The notes below the pieces were generated by a model. It was not told the DNA's origin, ran no database searches, and was given only the letters and a program-made list of their open reading frames with translations. The translations under genes and the position numbers were made by a program. From contig NC_088295.1 of assembly GCF_032854445.1 (NCBI RefSeq), positions 11,703,385 through 11,767,384 on the forward strand: DNA of 64,000 nt. The letters are read 5' to 3'. Positions 13,269 to 25,303 of this stretch are shown here, in pieces. Source of the DNA: Liolophura sinensis (lineage: Eukaryota; Mollusca; Polyplacophora; Chitonida; Chitonidae). Position 1 is the stretch's first letter, and every line of letters starts with the position of its first letter.

Positions 13269-16200
13269 TTAACTTTGCTGCTCATTGGCTTGATCATAGG
13301 TATAAAGTTTTTAAATTAGATTTGCTTTTATTCTTCATTTTAATTAAGACTCTTAATAAACTTTGTTTAAATCATAAGATTTGGCATAATGTACTGTAAA
13401 GCCAGCTTCAACTAAACTCTCTTTATCCCCTAATGATTTGTATTTGTTTTTTCCAAACGTGTAGCAATTTTTTTCTAGGCCAAAATTTTGTGTACCACAA
13501 TATGTATTAATATATCTTGTCATCAATGATTTTTAGCTTTATAAAAATGCAAGTTAATATTAAGAATGCAAGTTAATATTAATAATGTTTAAAACCTCTA
13601 AACTATCCACTAAAACTTAGGCAGGACTTGTATATTTATCCTTTAAAGGATTCTGTAATTGATGAAAGATGTTAGGAGACGCTGACTTGTGTTTTAAAAA
13701 ATGACATGTAAATTGCAGGAGGCTGGCTTCATTCTTAAAACTGTCACAATCTGGTCTCCCCTGTGTTTTCTTTAAGCAGGACAGTGGGTACGGGAAAACA
13801 GTCCCTGTACTTGCCGAACATGACCTCAATACTAACTACCATCTCCACAAGATAATTAATTTCCTCATGTGATTCAAAAAGCAGTTAGTGTATCATTAAT
13901 GCATGGGACAGGCACACACTCATATCAGGTCACACTACCAGTTCAAATGCAGGACAGGCAGAAATCAAAGTTGAGGGACTTTAAGGACGGGGTAGCATAT
14001 GTGGGTAAATATAGATGAAAGAAAAACCTGTTCACATAGACCTCTGACCCAGATATTACTGCTCATAATATAACTATCCACTTAGACAACACAAAAACTA
14101 AACTGCAGGCCTGAGATACAACCTTGTTCTGAATTATGTCTGCATGTATATAAACATATCATTCAAGTGTGAGATCGTGTCTGTACAGACAACACATAAA
14201 TACAACAAAACTGTACCTATTTTCCACTGTTTTATTGACAATTTGACTCAAATACTCTTACTCAGATTAGCCACTGGGAACAATAGACTTTGTATTGTTA
14301 GAGTAAATTGTGAAAACTATGCTATTAAAAAAAAAAACAAAAAAAAAACAGAGAAATTATTTCTTGATCTTTCAACTATCACAAAATGTTATTATCTTTG
14401 CTACATTTACATAAAACAAAGAATGTATCTCCACCCTGAGCAATTTCTTCAATACCTGAACACGATCACAACAAAGAACCAGAAGTTAAAATGTTACTCT
14501 GTATCAAACAGTTAAAAAGAAATTGGAAAATGGGTATAAAACACAGATAATTTATCCTAAGCACGGGAAGACAATCAATTTTCTAGAGTTTCTTTCTGCT
14601 GCCAGCTTCTAAAAACACTGATTTCAAAGTATGAGGTAACTTGGTTTTACTGTGGTGATCCTGCAGGAAAACATGCATATCTTATTTAGTAAAATTTGTC
14701 TACACAATATATGTACTTAAAAAATCTCTACCGTTTTACTTATCTAAAAATTTTAAATAAGGAAGCACGGTTTTCAGAACAGCCATGTCATCTCAACACA
14801 TTGATCTGTGCTATACATCTACCAATATCACCACAAAGTGAGTTTCCCAGAATTCTAAATTCAGGATGAATCAAGTTTGGATATCAGTTCACATAAATGT
14901 CAGACAAATATTGCTACACATAAATGTAAGATGAATATCTGTACACACAAATGTCAGATGCAAGTGCTAAGTTATCACAAGATTGTTTTACACAATTTTT
15001 AATCCTCACAAAACAATTCGCCAATGAAAGAAATATTCACCGATTAGCCCCACTAGGCTTTAACTGAGCAATGTTACCAAAAAAAATTAGCAAATAAGTT
15101 CTATAAAAAGTTACAATTACAAAAAAAAATGTTTTTATTAACCATATAAAATGTCCATCCTTCAATCCCATGAACACTTTCGACCCATTTCTCCAGCATA
15201 CATTTAAAATGCAGGTGCCCCCATTTGTTTGCAGATCCACATTAAATATCCAAGAATTTTTCCACAGAAACAGGAACTTTCATGTATTGCTAATGGAACT
15301 TTCAAAGCTCTAACTTACACAATACACCAGATGGGTGCAAGTCAGTCGCTCCAGTGACGCTGAAACATTTTGTTATAATGTTGTATATTTTACATGAAAA
15401 CTGCCAATTTGTAGTCAGAATGTAAAGCCAATTGGCAATGTCACACTGTTTCAAAACACATTACCAAGCATAATGGTGCAGTGGAAACGCACAGGCTAAA
15501 ACCACAGTGTGGGGAGATTTGCGAGGAGAACCTCTATGGTCAGATGCTGAAAAATCCATGATGAAGATCAGTTGGGCTGACAATGATCAATGTTGAGGAC
15601 AAAGATTTAAAACTTCTAGTGCGATACAATGGCTGGCAGCTTGGATCAACCTTTCCCAATGAGGGCATCAATAAAGACAGTATATAAGAGTTAGTGTACA
15701 CTGATGTGGTCGATCAGTAACACAAGAAGTGTGTGAGGAGTTAAAGAAATCTCATGGTGATAAATGACTTGCCTAACAGAATGACACAACATGTCCAGAA
15801 ACAGTGTTTCATGACATGAGACGAGTACACAACTGGGAATACATATAAACAATGGTTTCCTCCATGGTCAAACATCATTAGGCCATCAAATGACAGCCAT
15901 GCTGATGCTTTAAAGTGGACTGATTTACAGTTGAATTCTCCAAGTTTCCTGGTAAGGTGACATGAGGTGAGAACCTCCTAAACAATAAAACAAAAATCCA
16001 ATAAACTCAGGGTATGTACTGTTATCAGTCAGCTTTTCAAAAAATGTAGCAATGAGTCAACTTATCTGATTTTCATTTATACCTAAACTCGTAACAAAGT
16101 ATTGATTTGTCACTTTACTGCTTTTAGAGTTGTTTCAACACAAAAAGGCTTTTTGCAACCCTTAAATTTAGCTGCCATATAATGAGATAGCCGATCATAC

Positions 16201-18062
16201 ATTATACAAAGGTCTACATACAAGGTGAAAGCACACAAGAGGACATGTTCACAAAATTAGGACTTGAGCAGTTATACAGCATTATCCCTTCTGCAACCCC
16301 AACCCTTGCAAGGAAATCAATACTTGATTCAGATGAAATCATCAAATATTTTCTCAGCATCTGTCCTTTACAACCCTTTGTGGGATGTTTTATAGGGGAA
16401 CACACGGCAAAACACTTAACAGGGCATTTCTAAAAGAGTATATATCACAGGGCCTGTCATAAACTCTAAGAGACAACAGGCACTTGTAAAAACCCTGCTT
16501 AGTTAGAGAGGCAATATTTATTGCAGGAGTTGTTTCCAATACATTAAGTTGTCCAGTCCTCAGCCTTGTCTTTGTCAAAACTATTGGTACGTGCATAAGA
16601 TCCAAGGCTTAATCAAACTAATTAACACATTGCAACCTTTGCACTGTTTACAGGTGCATTGTTTCAGAATATTTTGAAGCACCCTAGGTGCACCCTACGC
16701 TCAAGTTCTAGAAATATTACTTCAAATATTTTAAACATACAGGTACCGCCTCTGCATATGTAGCAATACCTGAACATGTGAAATCCTACATTTAATAGGC
16801 TGATTAATCTTGACATGCTACTAACATCGTTCACACGCCATCAACTGCTTCATTCAAATTATCCACATCATTAACATGTGCATCAAATCAAGAATGAACA
16901 ACCAGCATAGACCACTGATAAGCACAATTAGCAATACTTCTCTGCAAAAAAAAATAACAAAAACAATCAAAGTAAAGAAATTTTAACAGAAAAAAAATTG
17001 CGTTTTGATTGTTTGGTATTGTTTGTACACTGAAGCATTACAGAAGGACTCTGAAATTGTGATCCTACATGACAACAGACAAATACTACCTTAATTCAGC
17101 AAAACCAGTCTGTCAAAAACAGACAAGTAATCAGTAAACTTTAATTAATTTTAGCAGTGATATTTTTAAACAGAAGACATGCGCAATTAAAACAAAAAGT
17201 TGTAAAATTACTTTACAATTTTGAAACAACCACAACTAACATGAGTTGAAATTTAACAAGCAGCATAAAATTCGCTTCACAAACTGTCTGACGAGATTAG
17301 GCGAGTTAGTGAAATATTTTTTTAAAGCTGTTACACGATCGTGAGACAATTTACAAAACTTGGGAGATTTGGATTGGTTTTGTCCTGAACAATAGGGTTA
17401 CAGAATACAGGGACAAATGAATGACTCATGCGTTACCTCCCTGCAATGCTCAAAGCATGCTAGGAAAAGCTACAAAGTGCAATGAAACAATATTTACCCT
17501 CTACTTCAATCCAAAACCATTCATCATGTCTAGGACTCCAAAGTGGGCAGAGAACTGGGCTGCTTCCCCACAGCCCTATCCCATGCTGCCAGCTTTCATG
17601 CTACACATGATAAAATTTAGGTTCCTCCTCCCATAAAGGCTTTAATATTATGGGTTTCAAATTTAAGTTTCCTTCAGCAGGGCCTGGGTAGTACAGTTTA
17701 TCAATGACCTGCTTTGTTCATGGTGGCAAAGTCTGGATATATGATACTGTCCAGCAGAAGCAATGTTAACTGCCTAGCCCAAGCAACGTAAGATATCCCT
17801 ACAACATGGGCTGTGTCCTCGGCTGTGCAACAGTTCGGCAGACATCAAAAGGACGGCGCAGTACGTGTAGCACCGACTCAAAAAACCCACACTTCACTTC
17901 TTAAAAACCAATATTCCACCAAAAGTCACTGACGCTATGCCTAAGGGAATCCAAGATGCCGATCTGAACAAAGTTTATGACATATTACAGCCAAAATAAT
18001 ACAACAGCAACACTAGTAGAGTGCGATAAAGTATAAAGACACAAATTTTGCTAGCTACATAC
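13269..18062. other. Presumed intron 2, part 4: no further exon recognised
   Basis: Between the SINE copy and exon 2 the sequence is mainly unique. The minus strand was scanned for TCF signatures (KGP..YP, IMIPDL, LPNGSLSP, the HMG-box PLNAFM core, RWHALS, YPGW, and C-clamp WCGPC) without a match. Exons encoding short segments could still be missed by eye. Confidence 0.45.
14885..14962. repeat. Short 27-bp direct repeat, three copies
   Basis: The phrase ACATAAATGTCAGA recurs with small changes at 14891, 14918 and 14945, a 27-bp step. Confidence 0.7.
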
Positions 18063-18132
18063 CGTCTTGTCGACCATTGCCGTGTTTTTCGCCGCCTGGG
18101 TACCCCTGCCCAGCTAAACTATGGTGTTTGTC
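18063..18132 (-). CDS. TCF/LEF: TCF/LEF transcription factor, probable coding exon 2
   Basis: This 70-nt exon is inferred. On the minus strand a pyrimidine-rich tract ending CAG lies just before 18132, and a GTATGT donor follows 18063. Joined in phase to exon 1 it stays open: DKHHSLAGQGYPGGEKHGNG followed by RQD and the first base of a Gly codon split by intron 2. In vertebrate family members the catenin-binding domain is followed by a low-complexity linker that contains a DK dipeptide and ends in a DGG-type motif before the conserved Gly/Pro/Tyr-rich segment. The exon's DK start and RQDG end fit this linker. The linker is poorly conserved, so support comes mainly from the splice sites, the phase and the position. 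The next exon (GG-L/F-Y/F-KGP type) was searched for by eye in 1-18062 and not found. Confidence 0.72.
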
Positions 18133-18271
18133 CTGCAATGGAAGGAGAAAACCTCTGTTAATAGGTTATACACATCTCGTCCACGAATCAACACAACCCG
18201 CTAATGATCAAAGGGTAACACTATCAGCCATTTTCAAAATCGGGCGATCAAAGGCTATACCGCCAGCTTAC
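18133..18271 (-). other. TCF/LEF intron 1 (139 bp) with two TCF consensus sites
   Basis: The intron is bounded on the minus strand by GTAAGC at 18271 and a pyrimidine tract plus CAG at 18133. It is very short beside the intron that follows. It contains two exact TCF/LEF recognition sites (GATCAAAGG read on the plus strand) at 18206-18214 and 18246-18254, in the same orientation with starts 40 bp apart. That so small an intron holds two such 9-mers is unlikely by chance and suggests a regulatory role. Confidence 0.8.
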
Positions 18272-18415
18272 CTCCTCAGTCTCTGTAACTAGACCCAGCT
18301 TATCCTCCGATAGATTTTCAGACGATTTTTTCTCCTCCTCTCCCTCATCTTTGTACACCTTTACTTCGTCCGATGATGCCAAATCTTCTCCGCCGCTAGA
18401 ATTGACATGCGGCAT
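18272..18415 (-). CDS. TCF/LEF: TCF/LEF transcription factor, coding exon 1 (beta-catenin-binding N terminus)
   Basis: TCF/LEF proteins bind Wnt-response DNA in the nucleus and recruit beta-catenin through their N terminus. Reading the minus strand from the ATG at 18415 gives 48 codons beginning [15 protein letters not shown], then [20 protein letters not shown], and ending in TETEE. The MP start, Gly/acidic stretch, DE at residues 16-17, KDEG at 22-25 and SSEN at 31-34 align without gaps to the family's catenin-binding domain. Asp16 and Glu24 are known beta-catenin contacts in human TCF7L2. Residue 29 is Lys here, Glu in the human protein. The start has A at -3 and an in-frame TAA 15 nt upstream (18428-18430), so it is the first Met in frame. 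The exon ends GAG|GTAAGC, a consensus donor, in phase 0. Codons are GC-richer than the surroundings. The family call is strong; which lineage-specific paralog this is cannot be told. Confidence 0.93.
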
Positions 18416-18620
18416 GGTCAAAACTTGTTAGATCTATCTTATTTATGACAGGATGTTAGCGACTCCCCACTACACGTTTTGAATCCGCCATGAATGCACT
18501 ACGTAAAGACATTCATTCTAATAGCGCCCAATTAGCAGCACCAGAGCACGAGCTCCGCCATCGGACCAATCAGAAAGCCCGTTACATCGCGCGGCTACGG
18601 GCACCTTGCAGTTCGCGCAA
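18416..18620 (-). promoter_or_regulatory. TCF/LEF 5' leader and probable core promoter
   Basis: This segment lies directly upstream of the start codon on the minus strand and is richer in CpG than most of the window. A CCAAT box in the NF-Y form CCAATCAG sits at about 18568-18575 (plus strand, so ATTGG for the gene). NF-Y boxes usually lie 60-100 bp upstream of transcription starts, which would put the start near 18480-18510. A second CCAATTAG-like motif lies near 18529. No TATA box was found at a suitable distance, which fits a TATA-less CpG promoter. The transcription start is inferred, not seen. Confidence 0.5.
18456..18491 (-). CDS. Candidate upstream ORF in the TCF/LEF leader (11 codons)
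   Basis: An ATG followed by G lies 76 nt upstream of the main ATG on the minus strand and opens a frame of 11 codons (MADSKRVVGSR) that stops before the main start. If the transcript starts upstream of 18491 it would be a classical uORF able to reduce translation of the main frame. The ATGGCGGAT context also resembles a YY1 element that overlaps a start codon. Whether it is in the mRNA is unknown. Confidence 0.35.
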   Translation of the reverse strand: MADSKRVVGSR

Positions 18621-19110
18621 TGCACTCCTACCACATTTCTCGTTCTCCAGAGACGATTAACTGTGTAATTCCTGTTTAGGGTAACCCCCAATGGGCAGCA
18701 AAGCACTAAGTCTGATTATGCTGCTTGTCCTGAAGGCTGATTATGATTGATTTAAAGTTCTAGTCAGTAATCTAGGCGTCTGTGCAATGATACTTGAGTA
18801 GGTCGGCCAGCCAGTCCGTCCCGTTGTCCGTATGTGTATCCGTATGGGGTTGGTCTGTGAGTACGGTCAGCCCGTGTAGTGCTGTTGCTCAGCGAGCGCT
18901 TCTCAGATACTGTTTGTGTAAGAAACTGTCCTTGTTCATCCACACGAGAACACCAAACGAAAATGTATTATTTCCCTCTTCATCGATGAGCAGACTAGCT
19001 CTCATCGGATTGACTGTTGCTATTCATAACAACAAAGACTGCTGAGGTATGGCCTCTACAGTCGCGAACATTTCTGTTATGTGCCTGTGTAAAATGTTTT
19101 CAGCTCCGTC

Positions 19111-19128
19111 CCTTTGATGTGGCCGCCT
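19111..19128 (+). promoter_or_regulatory. TCF site plus near-Helper motif
   Basis: CCTTTGATG (19111-19119) is an exact TCF/LEF HMG site. GCCGCCT (19122-19128) follows 2 bp later and differs from the invertebrate Helper consensus GCCGCCR only at the last base. It lies about 700 bp upstream of the TCF start codon. Confidence 0.55.
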
Positions 19129-19343
19129 ATCCCCGATCCTTGCCATTCACTGTGTGCGCCCTAGTCGAATAAGGTCAGGAGTCTAATGTGTTTTTTTGCC
19201 GGGCCCTTTCACGCGTTTTAACAGCAGCCAGGATGATGCGGTCTGCAGTATGTATGTACGTGTGCCATGATATAACTGGCTTTAGGCCTACACTGAGCCA
19301 CTCTCGGCTAAACTTATAGTACTGAAGTTCACCAGGAACACTG

Positions 19344-19380
19344 CGGCGGCCCCTTTGATCTCTGTCGGCGGCCCTTTGTG
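19344..19380. promoter_or_regulatory. Helper-TCF-Helper-TCF-like composite element
   Basis: Within 37 bp the order is CGGCGGC (19344-19350, reverse of Helper GCCGCCG), CCTTTGATC (19352-19360, exact HMG site), CGGCGGC (19366-19372, second exact reverse Helper) and CCTTTGTG (19373-19380, HMG-like). In Drosophila, TCF/Pangolin binds such pairs through its HMG domain and C-clamp. The element lies about 0.9 kb upstream of the TCF/LEF start codon. Confidence 0.6.
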
Positions 19381-20283
19381 ATACCTTATATGGCAGTATT
19401 GAGTGAGCAAGGAGACTAGATTTGTTTACACTCTATTTCCTTTGGTAACTAACGCCACCTATAGGTGGTAGTCTTGTACTGCTGTCTGTAGATGAGTACC
19501 CATGTGTGTAACGCCTTTAATGTGAGCCCAGTAACGCATTTAGCTTGTCGCCAGCAAAATTTATGGAAATTAAAGATGTTTTTACTTGTAAATCAAATGT
19601 CATGATCACTGATTAAACTTTGAAGGACTCGGATGAATGCATACATTATATCTACATGAATATATGGGATCTGAACACCTACACATTCAAATATTCATCC
19701 TTGCGTGCGCACACATATACATAAATACACCTCACATATTAGCCCAAATGTACGGATTATCCTGTACTTATATACCCCTACTTTTGTTTTTGTTTTCACC
19801 CGTTAAAATATTTTTTTTTCGTGGGGAGGGGGCTGAGACGTCGGAAAGTATCTGTCGCCAGGCCTAGGGTCATTTTCTCTCCTTGTATATCTACAAATTA
19901 GCAATTTAGATCACCTGTAGCTCAGTGAATGATGCTATGACGATTTATGGCTACAAGATATAACAAATTGTGACGGATTATAAATCACGCCAAGATAGCT
20001 GAACATGACACAGCCCCTAACTCTGTATGTAGGCGACTAATGCTGTTAGTTAAACATTTTAAATTGTGCAATCTGGTAACGGTAACAGAAATATCTACAC
20101 ATATTGAGCTGAAAATATATGGAATGTCAATATATGTCAATGAAAGGAAACAGACGTTACTGTTCACTTGTTTTGTAGTTCGTCATAGGGGCTGTAGGGA
20201 GGTGGATACGCCAGAATTCCATTGTCATGTTGTATTATGCTATGTGCTTCAGCTCGTAGAGATATGCATTCCTCATTGTGCGA

Positions 20284-20317
20284 ATACGTTAAAACCCAAG
20301 CATTCATTCATTCATTG
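20284..20317 (+). mobile_element. SINE family B 3'-tail remnant
   Basis: The sequence GTTAAAACCCAAGCA followed by (TTCA)n matches the 3' end of family B copies elsewhere in the window, which end in GTTAAACCCCAAGCA plus (CTCA)n. Only the tail is recognisable. Confidence 0.55.
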
Positions 20318-22222
20318 TGTGAATAAATAATAATGATTATAATTATTCCCATAAAGAAACAATTATCTTGTTCTCGAATATAAGAACTTTTCGGTTTCAC
20401 TTTATCGTTCATGTTAATGTCAACGACACAAATGCTATGTGGTAAAAAGTTTCATTTCGAAAACGGTTACAATCCAGGCGGCTGGCATTTCGGCAGAGAA
20501 TGTGGTAGAACTTTATGACGTTATCGGACACGGTATAATATTAACATGGTATAGCATATAAAATAACACAGATGTCAAACGTGACCACGAGCTCGCATGT
20601 TGCCGACATTTGAGGACCACGTGTGCGCATGTCATTGACAGGAAAATATGTATAAGGTATATACATTTAATATAGTGGATTATATATCAGCACTATATCT
20701 GTAAATCTTGTATACAATATACAATGCTGCTATTACACGCAGCCATTGTCTGCCATAGAAAGAAAATACATGTCTACAACTTTTGAGCAACTTGCAGCCA
20801 TCTAATCTTCGAAATACAACAAAAACTGCACCGCCTTAGTCGGTGATTACGATCTTAAATTAATGTATTTGAAATATTTGTGCCTATTGTAGTAGAAACA
20901 ATATCCTAATGCATTTGTAAATTATATTTCGACATTAATTTTGACTGGCATTTTTGTTAAAGGATAGTAAGACAAACGTATATAAATGTACGAATATATA
21001 ATTGCTTTGTACTTTGTTCTTTCGGATAAGCACAATTTGCATGCTTTTACCAGATGCATATACTTTACTGGTACATAGACTGTAAACTGTTTTATGATGC
21101 CTTTAAGAGTTTAAATATTTATATTTTCTTTTGTCTGCAAACGTGCAGTTACCGGAGCTGATTGATAAATTCTTGCATGGTTCAGATTTGCAATATGTAC
21201 CACAATAAATTAGCCATGTTGACTGAGGCCCAGGTTAAAAAGATTTTTGGTGGCGATTTTAAAATTATATCATGAATATAATCAATAATCTCTATAATTG
21301 CTTTACTGTGTAGATATGTTCCCATGGTTGATAACCAGTTGCCCTGCACATTTGTATTGCACAACTTCAGCACATATGTATAGATTCTGCACGTGGGTGT
21401 GAGATGACTCGGCATCCAGAACAGAAAAGCCCCTTATAACATAACCATCTGTATGTCCACATACATGTAAGGCGGACTTCAAGGATGAGATATGTTGATT
21501 TATTCCATGTACATTCGAAGACTCGGAGGTTATATGGGACCGAAAATCGCGAAGCCAAAGTATTCTTTCTTCCTATTAGGGGTTGCCCTGGTAAAGAATT
21601 TCCGAACTCTTTCATCCTTCAAACTTCTCCAGCGGAATATGTAATGTATATTTTTTATTAAAGAGAGTTTTGGGGGCTGGTATTTTGATTAAGTCTCGGA
21701 AGCAAGTGTTGGCCAGGGAGTTGGTAAGACTTCAAAGGCTAGCATTATACGGAGATGTAGTAAGGAGAGCACCGCGTTTGTATATACTGTGGATGTCTGC
21801 TATATACCACCTCAAATCGCAGCCACTCAGCGGTATAAGAAGCCCTACCGAATAATACCCTCACCTATATGGCATCTTTCACGGATCTCACCACAGTTCC
21901 ACAATCTTAAATGTCCTCAACAGATCTGTGTTGGACAATCACTTGTCACTCTGATGTATCAAACCAGTCACTTCCAAGCAGGCAAAATTTCGGGATGAAT
22001 TACACGGCAGTGAAATAAAGATACGACATGGACAAGAAGAAACAGTCCTACCCCTACTGTCCCCCTATATTTTCTAACTGAATTCGAATTCGTGTACCAT
22101 GTATGTATTCATATATACGTACAGAGGCTCACTCAGGGCTGGTTATTTAATGATCTTGTTCAATATCTTGAATGGTATATCCGTTTTATGAACATGTATT
22201 GGGGCTACATATTTTAAGATCT

Positions 22223-22232
22223 TAATAATAAT

Positions 22233-22297
<65 letters not shown>
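22223..22297. repeat. (AAT)n then (AT)n microsatellite
   Basis: A short AAT tract runs into about 60 bp of uninterrupted AT. The minus-strand frame rich in alternating Ile and Tyr across it is an artefact of the repeat. Confidence 0.97.
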
Positions 22298-22302
<5 letters not shown>

Positions 22303-22816
22303 TCCCCATACATCGTTTCTACAAGTTGTAACAATTTCTTTTAAGGTGTACGTGTATGCGTAAGCTATATATTTTTTATTAAGTTATATTTTAATGGTAC
22401 ACACACATTGCATTTTGGAGGAAGCATATTCATCAATCATCGATAGTGGCAAAGAGTGCATGGTCGCATGAATATTTGGATTCATAATTCCTTTGTTCTG
22501 AAATCCACATAAATATTATATCCTCCTTATCTGAAAATATACGCCATATGCATGCATGCACACCGCGAGCCTTCTCGACTCTCCCAGCCAATGGTGTCCT
22601 CTAGATCTGAACCAGATCAACTGTGTCAACACATTGACAAGGTCCAAAATATACAGTGACATTATTTCAAATGGTAAAGTAAAAACCATATCTAAAAATA
22701 CCAATAAATCAATGGCGGACGCAGGCGTGGATTACCGTCGCATAACATGTCCTAAAACACGCAAATAACCACTTTCGTGATCGACTGGCCAGTCGGGAGA
22801 AATTTACCGTCGGCAA

Positions 22817-22825
22817 GATCAAAGG
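22817..22825 (-). promoter_or_regulatory. TCF/LEF consensus site
   Basis: GATCAAAGG is the exact reverse of CCTTTGATC. It is flanked by CGTCGGC and GCCGGCT, each one mismatch from a Helper motif. It lies in a locally GC-richer patch at about 22720-22880. Confidence 0.5.
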
Positions 22826-24678
22826 GCCGGCTCGTATGTGATCAGCAGTGCTCTGGATGACGTACGACAGCTATGATGACAAGTGTTTGCCACTAATTGC
22901 CAGTTTCCATATATATGTCTATACACACATATATAGACCTGTATTCCAAGGTTAAGCGACAATGATCGTGTATATGACATCGCTATGCAGTATTCTCTTG
23001 AACTCTATGTACGCGGCCATTCTATTCACGTGTCAGACTGACAGAGCGTATACGTTGTCACAGCGAATAGCCAAATCGATAGGAAATTTTCACAAAACAA
23101 TTCATAACTAAAGTTAGTTGTTACTCAACAAACAAAATGACCATTAATCAACACCTAAACATATCTATACTTCAATAAAAGATCCCAATTGTTAAGTATT
23201 TTCAATAATCTGTGCAATAAAAATGCATGCAGAAAAGAATTGTCCCTGTTTTAGTGCGGCATGCAGACCCTTGTTTATATATTGATCAACGTATATTAAC
23301 AAGTTACAAAAAAAGAAACCAAGTTTTTAATAGAGGGAATTTATTGTCCACAAAACTGCATAATAATTATGGATAATATGATTTAATTGAATTCCATAAT
23401 TTATTCTGGATAAAAAATATTTTAATATTGAGAGGTGTAGGCCTATATTCCGAAATACTCAAGTATACGATTCAATGGCAGTAGAAAAATTATCACTATA
23501 TTGCATGTATATAGGCTACACTGAAGTATACGTAATGAAGTATTATATTACACTTATAGGAAGTATAATCATCGGATCATGTCAAAGACAACAGATTAAC
23601 GAATGTGAATTATCAGAAAACATTTTATGAGGAATTTACATAGTAAGTTTGTATGATTAAGGATCTTGAATGTTAACATAAATGATATGTATATGCACGC
23701 AAAAATATATTAACTCACATGAATAAGACGTTTTCAGAAGTGCATAATGCGAAACACGTGTAGAAGTCCATGCGCATTTAATAGCTGTAGCTTATATAGC
23801 CAAAGTGAGTACATTTGTCGTGCATGTATATACATACATAGTTTCCGTGTTTGCATTACACAGTTATACATCGGAAATGCAAATAGAAATGTTAGGCTGC
23901 AGGGTAATATTAAACAATTGTTTTCTATTACACGGGCTTTTTCAATTTATACACTCACATTTGTCTATTTAGTTGCTTTTTTCATACGAATATAAGATTT
24001 ATAGCATATACATATATAATATGCACGTGACACCGAATGTGCACTACAGAAATACTCTCCATTATTCATGGTTATACAGTAGAATGATTTATAGCGCATT
24101 TCTCATCGATTCATAAGATCTATGTTTGCAAAAATGCTCGCTGTTCGGTGGTTACATACATGGTTACATTTAAACATTTGTGAAAAGTAAATTTTCTTGA
24201 AATAATAAAACCGCACATATACACTTGAACAATGCGTATGTAATAGCAACATTGCGCCAACATGTAAATTTCTACAGCTTGTGACCTCGCACATTGCCGA
24301 ACTGTTGACGTCTTGTCTATCTGCATGTATAGGTTTCTGTACATGCCTGGTAATAAACAACATATGGTTTCGTATAAGGACGTTGTCGGAGACAACTTTG
24401 CCGGTGTAAAAGTATTTCTCACCCAATGTGCGTTATGACCAGCAGTAACTCGCTTATTATATTGATGAAGATTTATATTGAGGATTTTGCATCCCACTGT
24501 GATGGCTTTGTCGGTTAACTATACACTTATCAAAAGACCTAAATACAAGATGGACCTAATCCATGGCAATCTTTCCGCGTGTATATAGGTCTATATACGT
24601 GTGTAGAACTGTAAGTGATGCTTACGAACCAACCAGTATAACACCCACTGATTTTCTCTAAAAGTTGCCTCCTAGAGC

Positions 24679-24687
24679 CTTTGATGT
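24679..24687 (+). promoter_or_regulatory. TCF/LEF consensus site
   Basis: Exact CCTTTGATG, followed by TGA as at 33799. Confidence 0.4.
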
Positions 24688-25204
24688 GACTATTCTTGGT
24701 TGGTGGCTTTCCTTTATTCTTCAGATCTCCACAGCTTTTGATCTTGTCTCGAATGTTTCCTTGCGGTTTTTTGGTTGAGGCACATACGGTCTATATACGA
24801 CCTCAAAATACTGCGCAGTGGCAACGAGGCGTTCACGCCGCTCTTGAGATCTAGCCTGTCTGCGCGCAGACGTGAAATCATATATTGGGAGTTAAGTATG
24901 GATTATCGAATTGTCTTCCGCATAAATATGTCCGAAAGTCACAAAATAATACTGAGACCACGCTCAAAGCTACCATACACTATGCTGGGATAACGTGACG
25001 AGATATTGTTTTACTATAATGTGTTCATGGGAATACATCAGAGCTGCTTATAATATGCGTTATAAATCAGAAGGGATCAAACATATAAATATAATTTTAG
25101 AAAAATTAATGACCTAAATCACGGACGAAGTACCCTATAACTGGTGTGATGACTTGGCATGACCACTTTCTGGCATGTGTTCTTAGGTCGTAATTTTTAC
25201 ACAA

Positions 25205-25206
<2 letters not shown>

Positions 25207-25235
<29 letters not shown>
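25207..25235. repeat. (AT)n microsatellite
   Basis: An AT run of about 29 bp. Confidence 0.95.
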
Positions 25236-25239
<4 letters not shown>

Positions 25240-25303
25240 TTCAATATATTAACCACATGCATGAGGTGAGTCAAATTTGTTACTATAAACCTCGATATAA
25301 TTA

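Larger units (their letters stand above)
18621..22222. other. Upstream flank of TCF/LEF, proximal part: no gene seen
   Basis: CpG-containing sequence up to about 19.5 kb carries the TCF/Helper elements annotated separately. Beyond that, sequence is AT-rich with short open frames only. A CACGTG E-box lies near 20620. Confidence 0.5.

Noticed and set aside
19908-19985. tRNA-like CACCTGTAGCTCAGTG
   Set aside because: Only an A-box-like stretch. No B-box, acceptor stem or cloverleaf could be formed.
22143-22334. Minus-strand frame of alternating Ile and Tyr
   Set aside because: It is a reading of the AT microsatellite.
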